From positions 303,897 to 367,896 of the forward strand of contig NZ_JAHZST010000004.1 of assembly GCF_019457885.1 (NCBI RefSeq): a DNA stretch of 64,000 bases. The letters run 5' to 3'. The DNA is from Shewanella nanhaiensis (lineage in GTDB: Bacteria > Pseudomonadota > Gammaproteobacteria > Enterobacterales > Shewanellaceae). Both the position numbers and the translations under genes were made by a program. Below, piece after piece: positions 30,618-40,803 of this stretch. Positions within the stretch are counted from its first letter, which is position 1; each line of letters starts with the position of its first letter. The notes beneath the pieces are model-generated. The model ran no database searches. It was not told where the DNA came from and saw nothing but the letters and a program-made list of their open reading frames with translations.

Positions 30618-30997
30618 GAAATTTAATGCTAGTATCGGCTCTGTGTTTGGGAATAGTTCCTACTGCAAGTGCGAGTCAATTAGACGCGTGTAACTCAGAG
30701 GTTCAAAGTGAGTCATGCCAACATTATCTAGAAGGGGTTGTTGATGGCGCTTTGATGTATAAACCCAATGCGGTTGGGGCGCGTATTGAGACAGATAGTT
30801 ATGAATCTCGCGCCCTCAAATATCGTGGCGGTAAACGCTTTCAAGAGGCAAACCGCACCTACTGTGAAGGGCGTATTCCAGACCGTGAGATACTCGTCAA
30901 TGGTCTTGGTGAAGCTTTCTTGGCGGGTAATATCAAACGTGTAGAGATGCTTAATGAAGTGATGTACAGTTTGATGGATTGTCAAAGAGTCAAATAA
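30614..30997 (+). CDS. Small periplasmic protein between nhaA and nhaR, Rap1a/Tai-like pattern
   Basis: The 127-residue product has a signal peptide ([17 protein letters not shown]). The mature domain has four cysteines: two near the start ([22 protein letters not shown]), RTYCEGR, and a C-terminal DCQR. The layout (C, then YLEGVVDG, a middle C, then two helices ending in C) recalls the Rap1a/Tai domain. That domain is best known for immunity to T6SS amidases but is also found in unrelated settings. Start ATG 30614 overlaps the nhaA stop (ATGA), so translation is coupled. A role in sodium homeostasis is only suggested by position. Confidence 0.75.
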   Translation: MRNLMLVSALCLGIVPTASASQLDACNSEVQSESCQHYLEGVVDGALMYKPNAVGARIETDSYESRALKYRGGKRFQEANRTYCEGRIPDREILVNGLGEAFLAGNIKRVEMLNEVMYSLMDCQRVK

Positions 30998-31018
30998 CTT
31001 AGATTAAGCTGAGAAGAT

Positions 31019-31927
31019 ATGTCTCACCTGAACTACAACCATCTCTATTATTTCTGGATGGTTCATAAAAAAGGCTCGGTGGCGAAAGCTGCCGAGGCTT
31101 TATGCTTAGCCCCTCAAACGGTGACAGGGCAGATCCGTGTCCTTGAAGCCCGCCTGAAAGGCAGTCTATTCAAACGTTCTGGACGCTCCCTTGAGCCCAC
31201 TGAGCTTGGTGAGTTGGTGTTTCGTTATGCCGATAGGATGTTTAGCCTGAGTTATGAGATGCTGGATATTCTCAATTACCAAAAAGATGAGAATATTCTG
31301 TTTGAAGTTGGCATTGCCGATGCGCTCTCTAAGGCGCTTGCAAGTCGAGTTCTTCTCTCTGTTGTTCCCAGTGATGGTTCTATGCATTTGGCCTGCTTTG
31401 AGTCGACCCATGAAAGTTTAATGGAGCGGCTGCGTGAGCATAAACTTGATATGATCTTATCTGATTGCGCTGGTGAATCTTTAAAATACCCAGAGATCTT
31501 ATCCAAGAAGCTGGGGGAGTGCGGGATTGCATTTTTCTCTGCTGAACCGTTCAGTCAACCTTTCCCTGAATGTTTAGAGCAGGGCAAGCTGTTGATCCCG
31601 GGTAAGCGCACCTCTTTAGGTCAGCAACTGTACCACTGGTTTGATGTCAATGGGCTCAATGTCAATATCTTAGGTGAGTTTGATGACGCGGCTATGATGA
31701 AGGCATTTGGTTTCTTTAAGCAGGGGATCTTCGTTGCTCCCTCAATCTATAAGCAAGATATCTTATCTCATGGTATGCATCTACTTGGTGAAACGACGGA
31801 CATTAAAGAGGTTTATCATGTGATGTTTGCTGAGAGAATGATCCAACATCCTGCGGTGAAACGTCTCTTGGCAACCGATTTTACCGATCTGTTTGAAGGT
31901 CGTGATGCCGAGGTACAGCGTCTATAA
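31019..31927 (+). CDS. nhaR: LysR-type transcriptional activator NhaR
   Basis: The 302-residue LysR regulator has the NhaR hallmark N-terminus [23 protein letters not shown] followed by [14 protein letters not shown] (helix-turn-helix). NhaR activates nhaA in response to sodium in E. coli. Here it is the third gene of the nhaA cluster, 21 bp after the small periplasmic gene, so it is probably co-transcribed and autoregulated. Length and domain order are canonical. Confidence 0.94.
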   Translation: MSHLNYNHLYYFWMVHKKGSVAKAAEALCLAPQTVTGQIRVLEARLKGSLFKRSGRSLEPTELGELVFRYADRMFSLSYEMLDILNYQKDENILFEVGIADALSKALASRVLLSVVPSDGSMHLACFESTHESLMERLREHKLDMILSDCAGESLKYPEILSKKLGECGIAFFSAEPFSQPFPECLEQGKLLIPGKRTSLGQQLYHWFDVNGLNVNILGEFDDAAMMKAFGFFKQGIFVAPSIYKQDILSHGMHLLGETTDIKEVYHVMFAERMIQHPAVKRLLATDFTDLFEGRDAEVQRL

Positions 31928-32002
31928 TCAAACTGAGCTCATATTGAACTCACTCCTTGATAAGACTACACTAGCAGCAAATAAAAGAGAGGGATAATTT
32001 CT

Positions 32003-32254
32003 GTGTCTGAACCAATGAATATCGCTAGAGTTAGATGGGCTTGTCGCAGAGGAATGTTGGAGCTTGATGTTCTCTTCCAACCATTTGTTGAAAAACATTA
32101 CGAGCAGATGTCCGTTGAAGATAAACATATTTTTGTTCGTCTGTTAGAGGGAGAAGATCCGGTACTGTTTGCTTGGTTTATGGGACATGAAAAGTGCCCA
32201 GACCCTGAGCTTGCTAAGATGGTGATCCGTGTCCGTGGAAGAGACGCAGCATAG
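32003..32254 (+). CDS. sdhE: FAD assembly factor SdhE
   Basis: The 83-residue cytoplasmic protein contains the family motif RRGMLELD (the RGxxE needed for flavinylation) and PVLFAWFMGHEKCPDPEL. SdhE helps covalent attachment of FAD to the succinate dehydrogenase and fumarate reductase flavoproteins. It starts at GTG 32003, with GAGAGGG upstream. It overlaps ygfX by 26 bp; this pair next to nadB and rpoE is a conserved Shewanella arrangement. Confidence 0.93.
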   Translation: MSEPMNIARVRWACRRGMLELDVLFQPFVEKHYEQMSVEDKHIFVRLLEGEDPVLFAWFMGHEKCPDPELAKMVIRVRGRDAA

Positions 32255-32648
32255 CTTTAATCTCACCTCGTCATTCGACCAGCGTTTCTCGTTGGTCGTT
32301 TTTGCCAGTCTGTGTTTAACCTCATTTCTTGCTTGGCCTCTCTTAGATTCACTCCTATATCACCTGATTAAAGTGCTATTTTTCTCGATTATGCTGCTGT
32401 TTTTTATCTATCAATTCTTACAACTCAAGAGTTGGCGTTGTCAATTTGTGCTTAATGGGGCTGGGGAGGGACGTTTGCAGAGGGGAGAGAAGTTTAAGTT
32501 AACGCAAAAGGCGTTTGTTTCCCCCTTTATTTGCCTGTTCTATATTGAAGCTGATGAAGAGCTGACGTTAATGATGGTTTGGTCTGATATGTGTGACGAC
32601 ACAAGTTACCGTCACTTGTGCCGTCTTTTGCTTGCCAGTAAAGGCTGA
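32229..32648 (+). CDS. ygfX: YgfX (CptA-like) inner membrane protein
   Basis: The 139-residue protein has two adjacent membrane helices (VVFASLCLTSFLAWPLL and YHLIKVLFFSIMLLFFIYQF) and a C-terminal cytoplasmic part with SWRCQFVLNGAGEGRL. It is the partner of sdhE and has been described in E. coli as a toxin affecting FtsZ/MreB, a claim that remains debated. GTG 32229 gives the longest frame; GTG 32235 is also possible. Either start lies inside sdhE, so translation is coupled. Confidence 0.8.
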   Translation: MSVEETQHSFNLTSSFDQRFSLVVFASLCLTSFLAWPLLDSLLYHLIKVLFFSIMLLFFIYQFLQLKSWRCQFVLNGAGEGRLQRGEKFKLTQKAFVSPFICLFYIEADEELTLMMVWSDMCDDTSYRHLCRLLLASKG

Positions 32649-32675
32649 GTCCCTTTTAGCTGGTGCTACCAAATA

Positions 32676-34286
32676 CTAATCAGGTTGTAAAATGGTTGGG
32701 GTTGGTTTATCCATCTGCTGTGGATGATCTATGTTGTAGTGGAGTCCGCGACTCTCCTTACGTTCCATTGCACAGCGAATGATAAGCTCTGCCACCTGAA
32801 CTAAGTTTCTTAACTCAAGCAGGTTATTACTGACTCGGAAGTTACTGTAATACTCTTGGATCTCCTGCTGCAACATGGCGCAGCGGCGAAGTGCGCGTTC
32901 AAGACGTTTATCTGAGCGTACGATACCGACATAATCCCACATAAACAGCCTGAGTTCATGCCAGTTATGGGCAATCACAACCTCTTCATCTGAGTTGGAG
33001 ACCTGGCTTTCATCCCAAGCGGGAATGTGACCTGGCATAGGTATCTTATGCAGTTGGCTTTCAATATCCTCACCTGCTGCACGGGCAAATACCAAGCACT
33101 CAAGCAGGGAGTTACTGGCCAAACGGTTTGCGCCATGTAGACCTGTATAGGCGACCTCTCCTATGGCATATAAGCCGTTTAGATCGGTTTGCCCATGGAT
33201 ATCTGTCATCACGCCGCCACAGGTATAGTGAGCAGCAGGCACCACAGGGATAGGATCTGTGGTGATATCGATACCGAATTCGAGGCAGCGCTTATGAATT
33301 GTCGGGAAGTGTTTAATGACAAAATCAGCGGGTTTATGGCTAATGTCCAGATAGACACAGTCAGAACCTAAGCGTTTCATCTCATAATCGATGGCGCGGG
33401 CAACAATGTCTCTGGGAGCCAGCTCAGCACGCTCATCAAAGTCTGGCATAAAGCGGCTACCGTCGGGACGACGAAGAAAAGCGCCTTCACCGCGTAACGC
33501 TTCGGTCAGCAGGAAGTTTCTGGCATCGGCATGATAGAGGCAAGTGGGATGGAACTGATTAAACTCCATATTGGCCACACGGCATCCTGAGCGCCACGCC
33601 ATCGCGATGCCATCGCCTGAAGCTATATCTGGATTAGAGGTATATTGATACACCTTAGAGCTGCCGCCAGTGGCTAGTGCAACAAAACGTGCCTTAACTG
33701 TCTCTACATGCTCCTCATCTCTGTTCCAGATATAAGCACCGAGTACTCGATTACCTGAGAGGTTTAATTTGCGTGAGGTGATAAGGTCAATGGCGTTATA
33801 GCGCTCGAGAACACGGATATTTGGGTGCGCCTTAGCTCTATCTTGCAGAGTGACTTGAACCTCTTTTCCCGTGGCATCGGCGGCATGGAGGATCCGTCTA
33901 TGACTATGGCCACCCTCTCGTGTGAGGTGGTAGGGAGCTTGGCTAGCATCACCTTCGAAGCTCTCCTCTTTATCAAAAGCAACGCCACATTTTATTAGCC
34001 ACTCCATGGAGCTTTTTGCATTTTTGGCGGTAAAAGTGACCACTGACTCATCACATAAACCTGCGCCGGCGACTAAAGTATCGGCAACGTGGGATTCTAT
34101 CGTATCATCTTCATCGAATACCGAGGCGATGCCGCCCTGGGCATAGTAGGTCGAGCCTTCACTCAGAGGACCCTTTGATAATAATATTACTTGTGACTTT
34201 TCAGCAAGATGCAACGCTAATGTTAGGCCTGCAGCGCCACTGCCAATAACCAAAACGTCAGATTGGTGTTCAACTACTTGTTTCAT
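32676..34286 (-). CDS. nadB: L-aspartate oxidase
   Basis: The 536-residue FAD enzyme catalyses the first step of de novo NAD synthesis, aspartate to iminoaspartate. It has the N-terminal dinucleotide motif [15 protein letters not shown]. The succinate dehydrogenase-family signatures are [34 protein letters not shown] and [10 protein letters not shown]. The divergent rpoE promoter region lies upstream, and the gene converges with ygfX. Identity and length are typical. Confidence 0.96.
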   Translation of the reverse strand: MKQVVEHQSDVLVIGSGAAGLTLALHLAEKSQVILLSKGPLSEGSTYYAQGGIASVFDEDDTIESHVADTLVAGAGLCDESVVTFTAKNAKSSMEWLIKCGVAFDKEESFEGDASQAPYHLTREGGHSHRRILHAADATGKEVQVTLQDRAKAHPNIRVLERYNAIDLITSRKLNLSGNRVLGAYIWNRDEEHVETVKARFVALATGGSSKVYQYTSNPDIASGDGIAMAWRSGCRVANMEFNQFHPTCLYHADARNFLLTEALRGEGAFLRRPDGSRFMPDFDERAELAPRDIVARAIDYEMKRLGSDCVYLDISHKPADFVIKHFPTIHKRCLEFGIDITTDPIPVVPAAHYTCGGVMTDIHGQTDLNGLYAIGEVAYTGLHGANRLASNSLLECLVFARAAGEDIESQLHKIPMPGHIPAWDESQVSNSDEEVVIAHNWHELRLFMWDYVGIVRSDKRLERALRRCAMLQQEIQEYYSNFRVSNNLLELRNLVQVAELIIRCAMERKESRGLHYNIDHPQQMDKPTPTILQPD

Positions 34287-34395
34287 CAGGTATCATGGTA
34301 AGTCTGTGAGTGTTATCTATGGTAAACCAAGTCAGCAAATATGGATACATTCCTGGGTAACAGAAAAATAAATTCAACTCTATGCAATTTTTTTA

Positions 34396-34423
34396 GAACT
34401 TTTTAGAAGTAAGCTAGTCTACA
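34396..34423 (+). promoter_or_regulatory. Sigma-E-type promoter of the rpoE operon
   Basis: GAACTT (34396-34401), a 16-bp spacer and TCTACA (34418-34423) match the -35 and -10 elements recognised by RpoE, about 65 bp before the rpoE start. This is consistent with the well-known autoregulation of rpoE-rseABC. Confidence 0.75.
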
Positions 34424-34486
34424 TATGTGAATATGATTCGAGCGACTGAGAAATCAGCATTTTAGATTTAGGAGTAGTCGGCTCGG

Positions 34487-35065
34487 ATGAGTGGACAAAT
34501 AAGTGATCAACAGTTAGTTGAGCGGGTACAGCAGGGAGATAAGAACGCCTTTAACCTCTTAGTGCAGAAGTATCAAAATAAGGTCATGAGTCTGATCTCA
34601 CGTTATGTACGTAATCAGGCTGATGTTGGAGATGTCGCTCAGGAAGCTTTTATTAAAGCCTACAGAGCACTGCCAAACTTCAGAGGTGAAAGTGCATTCT
34701 ATACTTGGTTGTATCGGATTGCGGTTAATACCGCGAAAAACCATTTGGTGGCACAGGGGCGCCGCGCTCCTGCAAATGATATCGATGCTGAAGAAGCTGA
34801 GTATTATGATGGTAGCGATGCGTTAAAGGAGTTTGCATCTCCGGAGCGCTTAATGATGTCAGATCAGATCCAGAAAGTGGTCTTTGACACATTAGATACC
34901 TTGCCAGAAGAGTTAAAGATGGCGATTTCGTTACGTGAACTCGATGGGATGAGTTACGAAGAGATAGCTAATGTAATGGATTGTCCAGTGGGAACTGTAA
35001 GATCGCGTATCTTCAGGGCTCGTGAGGCGATCGATAAAAAGCTCCAACCTTTGTTAGAGCAGTAA
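34487..35065 (+). CDS. rpoE: RNA polymerase sigma-E factor
   Basis: The 192-residue ECF sigma factor starts MSGQISDQQLVERVQQGDK. Region 2 is visible as DVGDVAQEAFIKAYRALPNFRG and region 4 as LDGMSYEEIANVMDCPVGTVRSRIFRAREAI. It directs the response to misfolded outer-membrane proteins and is held by RseA at the inner membrane. It is followed by rseA, rseB and rseC in the classical operon, and a sigma-E-type promoter lies upstream. Confidence 0.97.
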   Translation: MSGQISDQQLVERVQQGDKNAFNLLVQKYQNKVMSLISRYVRNQADVGDVAQEAFIKAYRALPNFRGESAFYTWLYRIAVNTAKNHLVAQGRRAPANDIDAEEAEYYDGSDALKEFASPERLMMSDQIQKVVFDTLDTLPEELKMAISLRELDGMSYEEIANVMDCPVGTVRSRIFRAREAIDKKLQPLLEQ

Positions 35066-35101
35066 TATCTTTTACTAATATACGTAATATACAGGTGAAA
35101 A

Positions 35102-35704
35102 ATGGATAAATTAGGTCAGGAATGGGTATCCGCTGCCGTCGATGGTGAAGTCGATGAGCAGGCGTTGGCTGAACTTGCAGCTAACAAGGATTCACATGAG
35201 CAGTGGCGTGATTATCATATGATAGGCGACGCAATGCGTGGTGAGTTACCTAAGACAATGAACTTAGACCTCTCAGCCAGTATCGCTGCCGCAATTGAAC
35301 TGGAGCCAGCTATTTTAGCCCCAGCTCAGCCTAAGCTTGAAGAGACACAAGTGACTAAGAAGTCGAATGTGATCCCTATGTTTAAGCAGTTTGGTCAATA
35401 TGCCATCGCTGCAAGTGTCGCCTTAGTTGCTGTGATTGGCGTTCAAAATTACAGCCAAGAGACAGCTATCGATGCATCACCACTACCTGTGCTGAATACG
35501 CGTCCACTCGTGGGCAGTGTTACGCCTGTGAGCCTGCAAACTGGCCCAGTTCAACAAAACCAAGGTTTCAGTAATGTGCAGATGAAAGAGCAGCGTCAAC
35601 GCATCAATGCTTATATTCAAGATCATATGTTGCAACAGAGATTGAATAATGGGGTTAAAATAGAAGACAATAGTGGAGTTGATTCCATTCCTGTGAGTAA
35701 CTAG
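35102..35704 (+). CDS. rseA: Anti-sigma-E factor RseA
   Basis: The 200-residue single-pass membrane protein has a cytoplasmic N-terminal domain that binds sigma-E (QEWVSAAVDGEVDEQALAEL, QWRDYHMIGDAMRGELP). One membrane helix (YAIAASVALVAVIGVQ, about residues 100-115) and a periplasmic tail follow. Regulated cleavage by DegS and RseP releases RpoE. It begins 36 bp after rpoE. Length is a little shorter than E. coli RseA (216). Confidence 0.93.
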   Translation: MDKLGQEWVSAAVDGEVDEQALAELAANKDSHEQWRDYHMIGDAMRGELPKTMNLDLSASIAAAIELEPAILAPAQPKLEETQVTKKSNVIPMFKQFGQYAIAASVALVAVIGVQNYSQETAIDASPLPVLNTRPLVGSVTPVSLQTGPVQQNQGFSNVQMKEQRQRINAYIQDHMLQQRLNNGVKIEDNSGVDSIPVSN

Positions 35705-35753
35705 TACTCATAAAGGTACTTTTTCTATTTAGTTATACTCGTAAGGAGTTAGC

Positions 35754-36686
35754 TTGCGTCTTTTCCTGTTAGCACTGTTAGTTTTACATTTTCCTGCGAT
35801 GGCGCAAGAAGATATGTCAGCAAAGGCTTGGCTTGAGAATATGAGTCAGGCCTTGCGTGAGCAAGAGTACAAAATCTCCCTTATCCAACTTCAAGCGGAT
35901 CATATCCGTCCCTTAGTCTACATCCATGGCAAGATTGAAGATAAAGAAGTTGCTTTTCTAGAGCACCTTAATGGTCCGCCTAAGAATGCGGTAAGAGTTG
36001 GAAATACCGTTACTTTTATCGAACATGATCAACCTGCCTACAGCATCAATGCCAGCCGTATTCAGGGGATTTTACCCCCCGCTTTTGCTGGAGATATCTC
36101 GGCTCTTGAATCAGGTTACCAATTTGTATTAGGTGGTCGTAGCCGCTTAGCGGGGCGTCCCGGTCAGCTAGTGCGTATCATTCCTGTCGATGGCTTTAGG
36201 TATGGCTATCAAGTCTGGTTAGATATGGATACGTTCCTACCGCTACGCTACGACATGTTAACCCAAGATAAGCAGCTACTTGAACAGATCTTAGTGGTTG
36301 AGTTGTTAGTGCTCGATGATGTGCCTGCGATACTCAACGAAGCTTATAAGCAGCCTTGGCCTGGTGTTATCGCTCAACCCACCAGAGACGCTGGCGATAA
36401 CTGGAAGTTTAAGTGGTTACCTGAAGGGTTTAACGTTTTAGTCAAAGACAGTCATAGATTGATGGGCAGTCACGAAGCGGTTGAATATATCGCGCTTAGT
36501 GATGGTATTGCTAATATCTCTGTCTATGTTGCTAGAGCTGGTGATGCCGTTATGCCTGAAGAGTTAGTCACTAGAAATGGGCTCTCTTTAGCAACTGAGC
36601 GGATCGGTAATGCGGAAGTGGTTGCTGTAGGTAAAGTGCCTGCTGAAACCCTATCTCGCATCGCCAAAAGCATCACCATAGAGTAG
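35754..36686 (+). CDS. rseB: Sigma-E regulatory protein RseB
   Basis: The 310-residue periplasmic protein starts at TTG 35754, preceded by AAGGAG at good spacing, with a signal peptide (LFLLALLVLHFPAMA). The two-domain MucB/RseB fold is recognisable from AKAWLENMSQALREQEYKISLI, GYQVWLDMDTFLPLRYDMLT and WKFKWLPEGFNV. RseB protects RseA from DegS and senses lipopolysaccharide or lipoprotein intermediates. Third gene of the rpoE operon. Confidence 0.94.
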   Translation: MRLFLLALLVLHFPAMAQEDMSAKAWLENMSQALREQEYKISLIQLQADHIRPLVYIHGKIEDKEVAFLEHLNGPPKNAVRVGNTVTFIEHDQPAYSINASRIQGILPPAFAGDISALESGYQFVLGGRSRLAGRPGQLVRIIPVDGFRYGYQVWLDMDTFLPLRYDMLTQDKQLLEQILVVELLVLDDVPAILNEAYKQPWPGVIAQPTRDAGDNWKFKWLPEGFNVLVKDSHRLMGSHEAVEYIALSDGIANISVYVARAGDAVMPEELVTRNGLSLATERIGNAEVVAVGKVPAETLSRIAKSITIE

Positions 36687-36700
36687 TTGAGAATCATAGT

Positions 36701-37156
36701 ATGATGGAAGAGATGGCAAAGGTGCTCGAGTCTGATGGAAAGGGCTGGGTAACAGTTGAGGTTCAGGTTAAAAATGCCTGCAATCATTGTGACAACAGCG
36801 AGTCATGTGGCACCTCTGCGGTTTCAAAAGCCTTCTCACCTAAAGTGCAACGTTTCTCTATTCCATCGGATCGCCAGTATCAAGCTGGCGAACTGTTGAA
36901 ACTTGGACTCCCCGAAAGCGTACTGTTAAAAGCGGCGGCATTGGTTTATCTGCTACCTTTGCTTGGACTGTTTTTCGGTGTCGCTGTGGCCTCCTTTATC
37001 ACCTCTACGTTTAATCTAGCCTCTGGCGATTTTGTGGTCATTCCATTTGCCATCGCCGGCGCTCTGCTGTTTTGGGCTAAGGGTAAAAAAATGGCCAAGC
37101 GCATGGAGAGTGACACCCAGCCGGTGATTATTTCTCATCTAGGCCACTCCATTTAG
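36701..37156 (+). CDS. rseC: SoxR-reducing/sigma-E regulator RseC
   Basis: The 151-residue membrane protein has the family cysteine motif CNHCDNSESCGTSAVSKAF in a small N-terminal domain, then two hydrophobic helices (AAALVYLLPLLGLFFGVAVA and FVVIPFAIAGALLFWA). RseC proteins act in redox control with Rsx/Rnf and modulate sigma-E weakly. It begins 14 bp after rseB, closing the operon; lepA starts 97 bp later. Confidence 0.92.
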   Translation: MMEEMAKVLESDGKGWVTVEVQVKNACNHCDNSESCGTSAVSKAFSPKVQRFSIPSDRQYQAGELLKLGLPESVLLKAAALVYLLPLLGLFFGVAVASFITSTFNLASGDFVVIPFAIAGALLFWAKGKKMAKRMESDTQPVIISHLGHSI

Positions 37157-37253
37157 TTCTTATCCGTCTTAAATTCGATTGGTATTACTTGCTCAATCGG
37201 GTACAATTCGGCACTTTTAAAAATTCTAACTTTGAGTACTCATTAGCCATATC

Positions 37254-39044
37254 ATGAAGCACATTAGAAACTTTTCGATTATTGCCCATATCGATCACGG
37301 CAAATCAACACTTTCAGACCGATTGATTCAAGAATGTGGCGGTCTTTCTGATCGTGAAATGGCAGCCCAAGTTCTAGATTCAATGGACATTGAGCGTGAG
37401 CGTGGTATCACCATTAAAGCCCAGAGCGTCACCTTAGATTATAAAGCGTTAGATGGCGAAACTTACCAGCTAAACTTTATTGATACCCCTGGTCACGTGG
37501 ATTTCTCCTATGAAGTTTCTCGCTCTTTGGCTGCTTGTGAAGGTGCGCTGCTCGTTGTTGATGCAGGCCAAGGTGTTGAAGCACAAACACTTGCCAACTG
37601 TTACACCGCCCTTGAGATGGATATGGACGTAGTGCCTGTTCTGAACAAGATTGACCTACCACAGGCCGATCCAGAGCGTGTAGCGGATGAGATTGAAGAT
37701 ATCGTGGGTATTGAAGCGGCCGATGCCGTTCGTTGCTCGGCTAAAACCGGTATTGGTATTAAAGATGTACTTGAAGTCATTGTCGCGCAGATCCCACCGC
37801 CAGAAGGTGATACAGAGGGACCGCTTCAGGCTTTGATTATCGATTCTTGGTTCGACAGCTATCTAGGCGTCGTATCATTGGTTCGAATTAAAAATGGCAT
37901 ATTGAAGAAAGGCGATAAGTTTAAGGTGATGTCGACAGGACAAACCTATAACGCCGATCGCGTAGGTATCTTTACGCCAAAGCAAACCGACACAGCAGAG
38001 CTGAAAACTGGTGAAGTAGGGTTTGTTATTGCGGGTATTAAAGAGATCCACGGTGCACCAGTTGGTGATACCTTAACCCATGCTAAACATGGTGCTGAAA
38101 AGCCACTGGGTGGATTTAAAAAGGTGAAGCCTCAGGTTTATGCTGGTGTATTCCCTATCTCTACCGATGATTATGAAAGTTTCCGTGATGCCTTGAACAA
38201 ACTAAGTTTGAATGATGCATCACTGTTTTTCGAGCCAGAGACCTCATCGGCCCTTGGTTTTGGTTTCCGCATAGGCTTCTTAGGTCTGCTGCACATGGAG
38301 ATCATTCAGGAGCGTCTTGAGCGTGAATATAATCTCGACTTAATCACCACTGCGCCAACAGTAGTGTATGAGATTGTTAAGACCAGTGGTGATACCATCT
38401 ATGTTGATAACCCATCGGATCTGCCAGCAATTAATAATATTGCTGAGATGCGTGAGCCGATTGTTGAGACCAATATTTTGGTACCAAAAGATTACCTAGG
38501 TAACGTTATCACCTTGTGTGTCGAGAAACGTGGCGTACAGAAAAACATGGTGTATCACGGGAACCAAGTGGCGATCACTTATGAGTTGCCAATGGCGGAA
38601 GTGGTCATGGACTTCTTCGATCGCCTTAAGTCAACCAGTCGCGGTTATGCTTCACTTGAGTACAACTTTGTTCGGTTTGAGCCTGCCGATATGGTGCGCT
38701 TAGATATCTTGATCAATGGCGACAGAGTCGATGCGTTAGCGATGATTATCCACAAAGGTCTGATCCGTACTAAGGGTCTAGCACTAGTGAATAAGATGAA
38801 AGAGCTTATTCCGCGTCAGATGTTTGATATTGCGGTTCAGGCAGCCGTTGGCAGTCAGATCATCGCACGTTCATCCATCAAGGCGATGCGTAAAGATGTA
38901 ACGGCTAAGTGTTACGGTGGTGACGTTTCCCGTAAGAAGAAACTGCTTAATAAGCAGAAAGAGGGTAAGAAACGCATGAAGTCTGTGGGTAACGTTGAAG
39001 TACCACAGGAAGCCTTCCTTGCCGTTCTTAAGCTCAACGATTAA
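37254..39044 (+). CDS. lepA: Elongation factor 4
   Basis: The 596-residue translational GTPase has G1 [15 protein letters not shown]2 [11 protein letters not shown]3 DTPGHVDF and G4 NKIDLP. Domains V and the LepA-specific C-terminal domain ([27 protein letters not shown]) follow. LepA binds ribosomes and affects initiation or back-translocation under ionic stress. Its position before lepB is the conserved lepAB arrangement. Confidence 0.97.
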   Translation: MKHIRNFSIIAHIDHGKSTLSDRLIQECGGLSDREMAAQVLDSMDIERERGITIKAQSVTLDYKALDGETYQLNFIDTPGHVDFSYEVSRSLAACEGALLVVDAGQGVEAQTLANCYTALEMDMDVVPVLNKIDLPQADPERVADEIEDIVGIEAADAVRCSAKTGIGIKDVLEVIVAQIPPPEGDTEGPLQALIIDSWFDSYLGVVSLVRIKNGILKKGDKFKVMSTGQTYNADRVGIFTPKQTDTAELKTGEVGFVIAGIKEIHGAPVGDTLTHAKHGAEKPLGGFKKVKPQVYAGVFPISTDDYESFRDALNKLSLNDASLFFEPETSSALGFGFRIGFLGLLHMEIIQERLEREYNLDLITTAPTVVYEIVKTSGDTIYVDNPSDLPAINNIAEMREPIVETNILVPKDYLGNVITLCVEKRGVQKNMVYHGNQVAITYELPMAEVVMDFFDRLKSTSRGYASLEYNFVRFEPADMVRLDILINGDRVDALAMIIHKGLIRTKGLALVNKMKELIPRQMFDIAVQAAVGSQIIARSSIKAMRKDVTAKCYGGDVSRKKKLLNKQKEGKKRMKSVGNVEVPQEAFLAVLKLND

Positions 39045-39084
39045 TTATTATCGAATAGAATTCGTTAATAATTGTTAATAGACA

Positions 39085-39106
39085 GCGCCGCAGTTTGCGG
39101 CGCTTT
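39085..39106 (+). terminator. Hairpin after lepA
   Basis: GCGCCGC (39085-39091) and GCGGCGC (39097-39103) form a strong stem followed by a short TTTCG tail. The weak T run suggests partial termination between lepA and lepB. Confidence 0.65.
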
Positions 39107-39206
39107 CGTTAGTGCAGTATAAATGTGGTACTGATATACGTGGTACCTATACGCTAACTTAGTTAGTGATTACTAATTTTAAGATTAAGGCAGGAGTTAA
39201 TTATCT

Positions 39207-40124
39207 ATGGCAGCCTATTTTTCCCTCATTCTGGTACTGGTGACCCTGTGTAGTGGCTTAGTTTGGATGGCCGATGCACTGTTACTTGCACCTAAGCGTC
39301 GTGAAAAGCTTGCGATGGCGCAAGCAGCTGATGCCAATATTAGTGAGGAGATTGCCGAGAAGATCACCCGTGAGCCAGCACTTGTTGAGACCTCACGCTC
39401 AATATTTCCTGTGATCGCTTTTGTGCTGATTTTACGCTCATTTATCTACGAGCCGTTTCAGATCCCGTCGGGTTCTATGATGCCAACCCTGTTAGTGGGT
39501 GACTTTATTCTGGTTGAGAAGTTTACCTACGGCCTAAAAGATCCTGTGTGGCGTAGTCAGCTTGTGGATAATGGTAAGCCTGAGCGTGGTGATGTGGCGG
39601 TATTTAAATATCCAGTCGATCCTAAAATTGATTACATTAAACGTGTGATAGGTTTGCCTGGTGATCGTATCGTTTATCGCAATAAGCAGCTTTATATTCA
39701 ACCGGCCTGCGCTGAAGGTGCTGAAACTTGTCCTGAGCTGCAGCAGGTACCACGCGTGTCTGTTAATCAAGGCGAATTTACTCACAATGGTACGCCTCTG
39801 CTGCGCTATACAGAGAAGCTTGGCGATGTCAGTCATGACATCTTAATTGATCCAAGTCGCCCTGAGCCGCTGAGTTACTACTTCCGTGAAGGTAACTTGC
39901 CTGTGGGTGAGTTTATCGTTCCAGAAGGTCAATACCTGATGATGGGTGATAATCGTGATAATAGTACTGACAGCCGTTTCTGGGGATTTGTGCCTGAAGA
40001 GAATTTAGTCGGTAAGGCGGTCGCGATCTGGATTAGCTTTGAGTTTGAACGCTCTAAAGCTGACTTCTTGCCAAGTTGGATCCCAACTGGTGTGCGTTTT
40101 GAACGTGTAGGTGGTATTACATAA
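39207..40124 (+). CDS. lepB: Signal peptidase I
   Basis: The 305-residue inner membrane protease has two N-terminal hydrophobic helices. The catalytic serine is in [16 protein letters not shown] and the catalytic lysine in [30 protein letters not shown] is the box E signature. It removes signal peptides of exported proteins at the periplasmic face. RNase III begins 1 bp after its stop. Confidence 0.96.
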   Translation: MAAYFSLILVLVTLCSGLVWMADALLLAPKRREKLAMAQAADANISEEIAEKITREPALVETSRSIFPVIAFVLILRSFIYEPFQIPSGSMMPTLLVGDFILVEKFTYGLKDPVWRSQLVDNGKPERGDVAVFKYPVDPKIDYIKRVIGLPGDRIVYRNKQLYIQPACAEGAETCPELQQVPRVSVNQGEFTHNGTPLLRYTEKLGDVSHDILIDPSRPEPLSYYFREGNLPVGEFIVPEGQYLMMGDNRDNSTDSRFWGFVPEENLVGKAVAIWISFEFERSKADFLPSWIPTGVRFERVGGIT

Positions 40125-40125
40125 G

Positions 40126-40803
40126 ATGGAACCGATTAAGAACATACCTAGACTGTGTAGAACTTTAGGTTATGACTTTAGTGAATTAGCACTGCTTGAT
40201 CATGCGCTGACACACCGCAGCGCGGCGAGTAAACACAACGAAAGGTTAGAGTTCCTTGGGGACTCTATACTCTCTATTATTATCTCTGACGCACTGTATC
40301 ATCAGTTTCCTAAAGCGACAGAGGGAGATCTCAGCCGTATGCGAGCCACATTAGTATGCGGCAAAATGCTGGCTGAGATTGGCTTTGAATTTAAGTTAGG
40401 CGACTACTTAAAATTGGGCCCTGGTGAGTTGAAAAGCGGCGGCTTTCGTCGAGAGTCAATTATTGCCGACGCCGTAGAGGCGATAATTGGTGCAGTCTAT
40501 TTAGATTCCGATCTGGAAGTGACTCGCAGCTTAGTGCTTGGCTGGTATAAGACGCGTCTTGAAACCATTCAACCTATTAATCAAAAAGATCCGAAAACCT
40601 TGCTACAAGAGTTGTTGCAGGGTTATAAAAAACCGCTCCCTGTCTATAAAGTGACAGATATTAGAGGGGAAGCGCACGCGCAAACCTTTACAATAGAGTG
40701 TTATGTTGAAGAGTTGCGTAAACCCGTTGTTGGGGTTGCGAGTTCCCGAAGAAAAGCCGAGCAGCTTGCTGCTGCGCAGGCTTTGGAGTTAATAAAACGA
40801 TGA
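40126..40803 (+). CDS. rnc: Ribonuclease III
   Basis: The 225-residue enzyme has the signature [12 protein letters not shown] with its acidic metal ligands, [24 protein letters not shown], and a C-terminal double-stranded RNA-binding domain ([18 protein letters not shown]). It processes rRNA precursors and structured RNAs. I take ATG 40126 as start; a GTG at 40111 lies within lepB and would add only five residues. It overlaps era by 4 bp (ATGA), the conserved rnc-era pair. Confidence 0.96.
   Translation: MEPIKNIPRLCRTLGYDFSELALLDHALTHRSAASKHNERLEFLGDSILSIIISDALYHQFPKATEGDLSRMRATLVCGKMLAEIGFEFKLGDYLKLGPGELKSGGFRRESIIADAVEAIIGAVYLDSDLEVTRSLVLGWYKTRLETIQPINQKDPKTLLQELLQGYKKPLPVYKVTDIRGEAHAQTFTIECYVEELRKPVVGVASSRRKAEQLAAAQALELIKR

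Noticed and set aside
37168..37200. Further copy of the ATACCAATC family before lepA
   Set aside because: Only a short GATTGGTATTA match with no inverted partner; too little to call.
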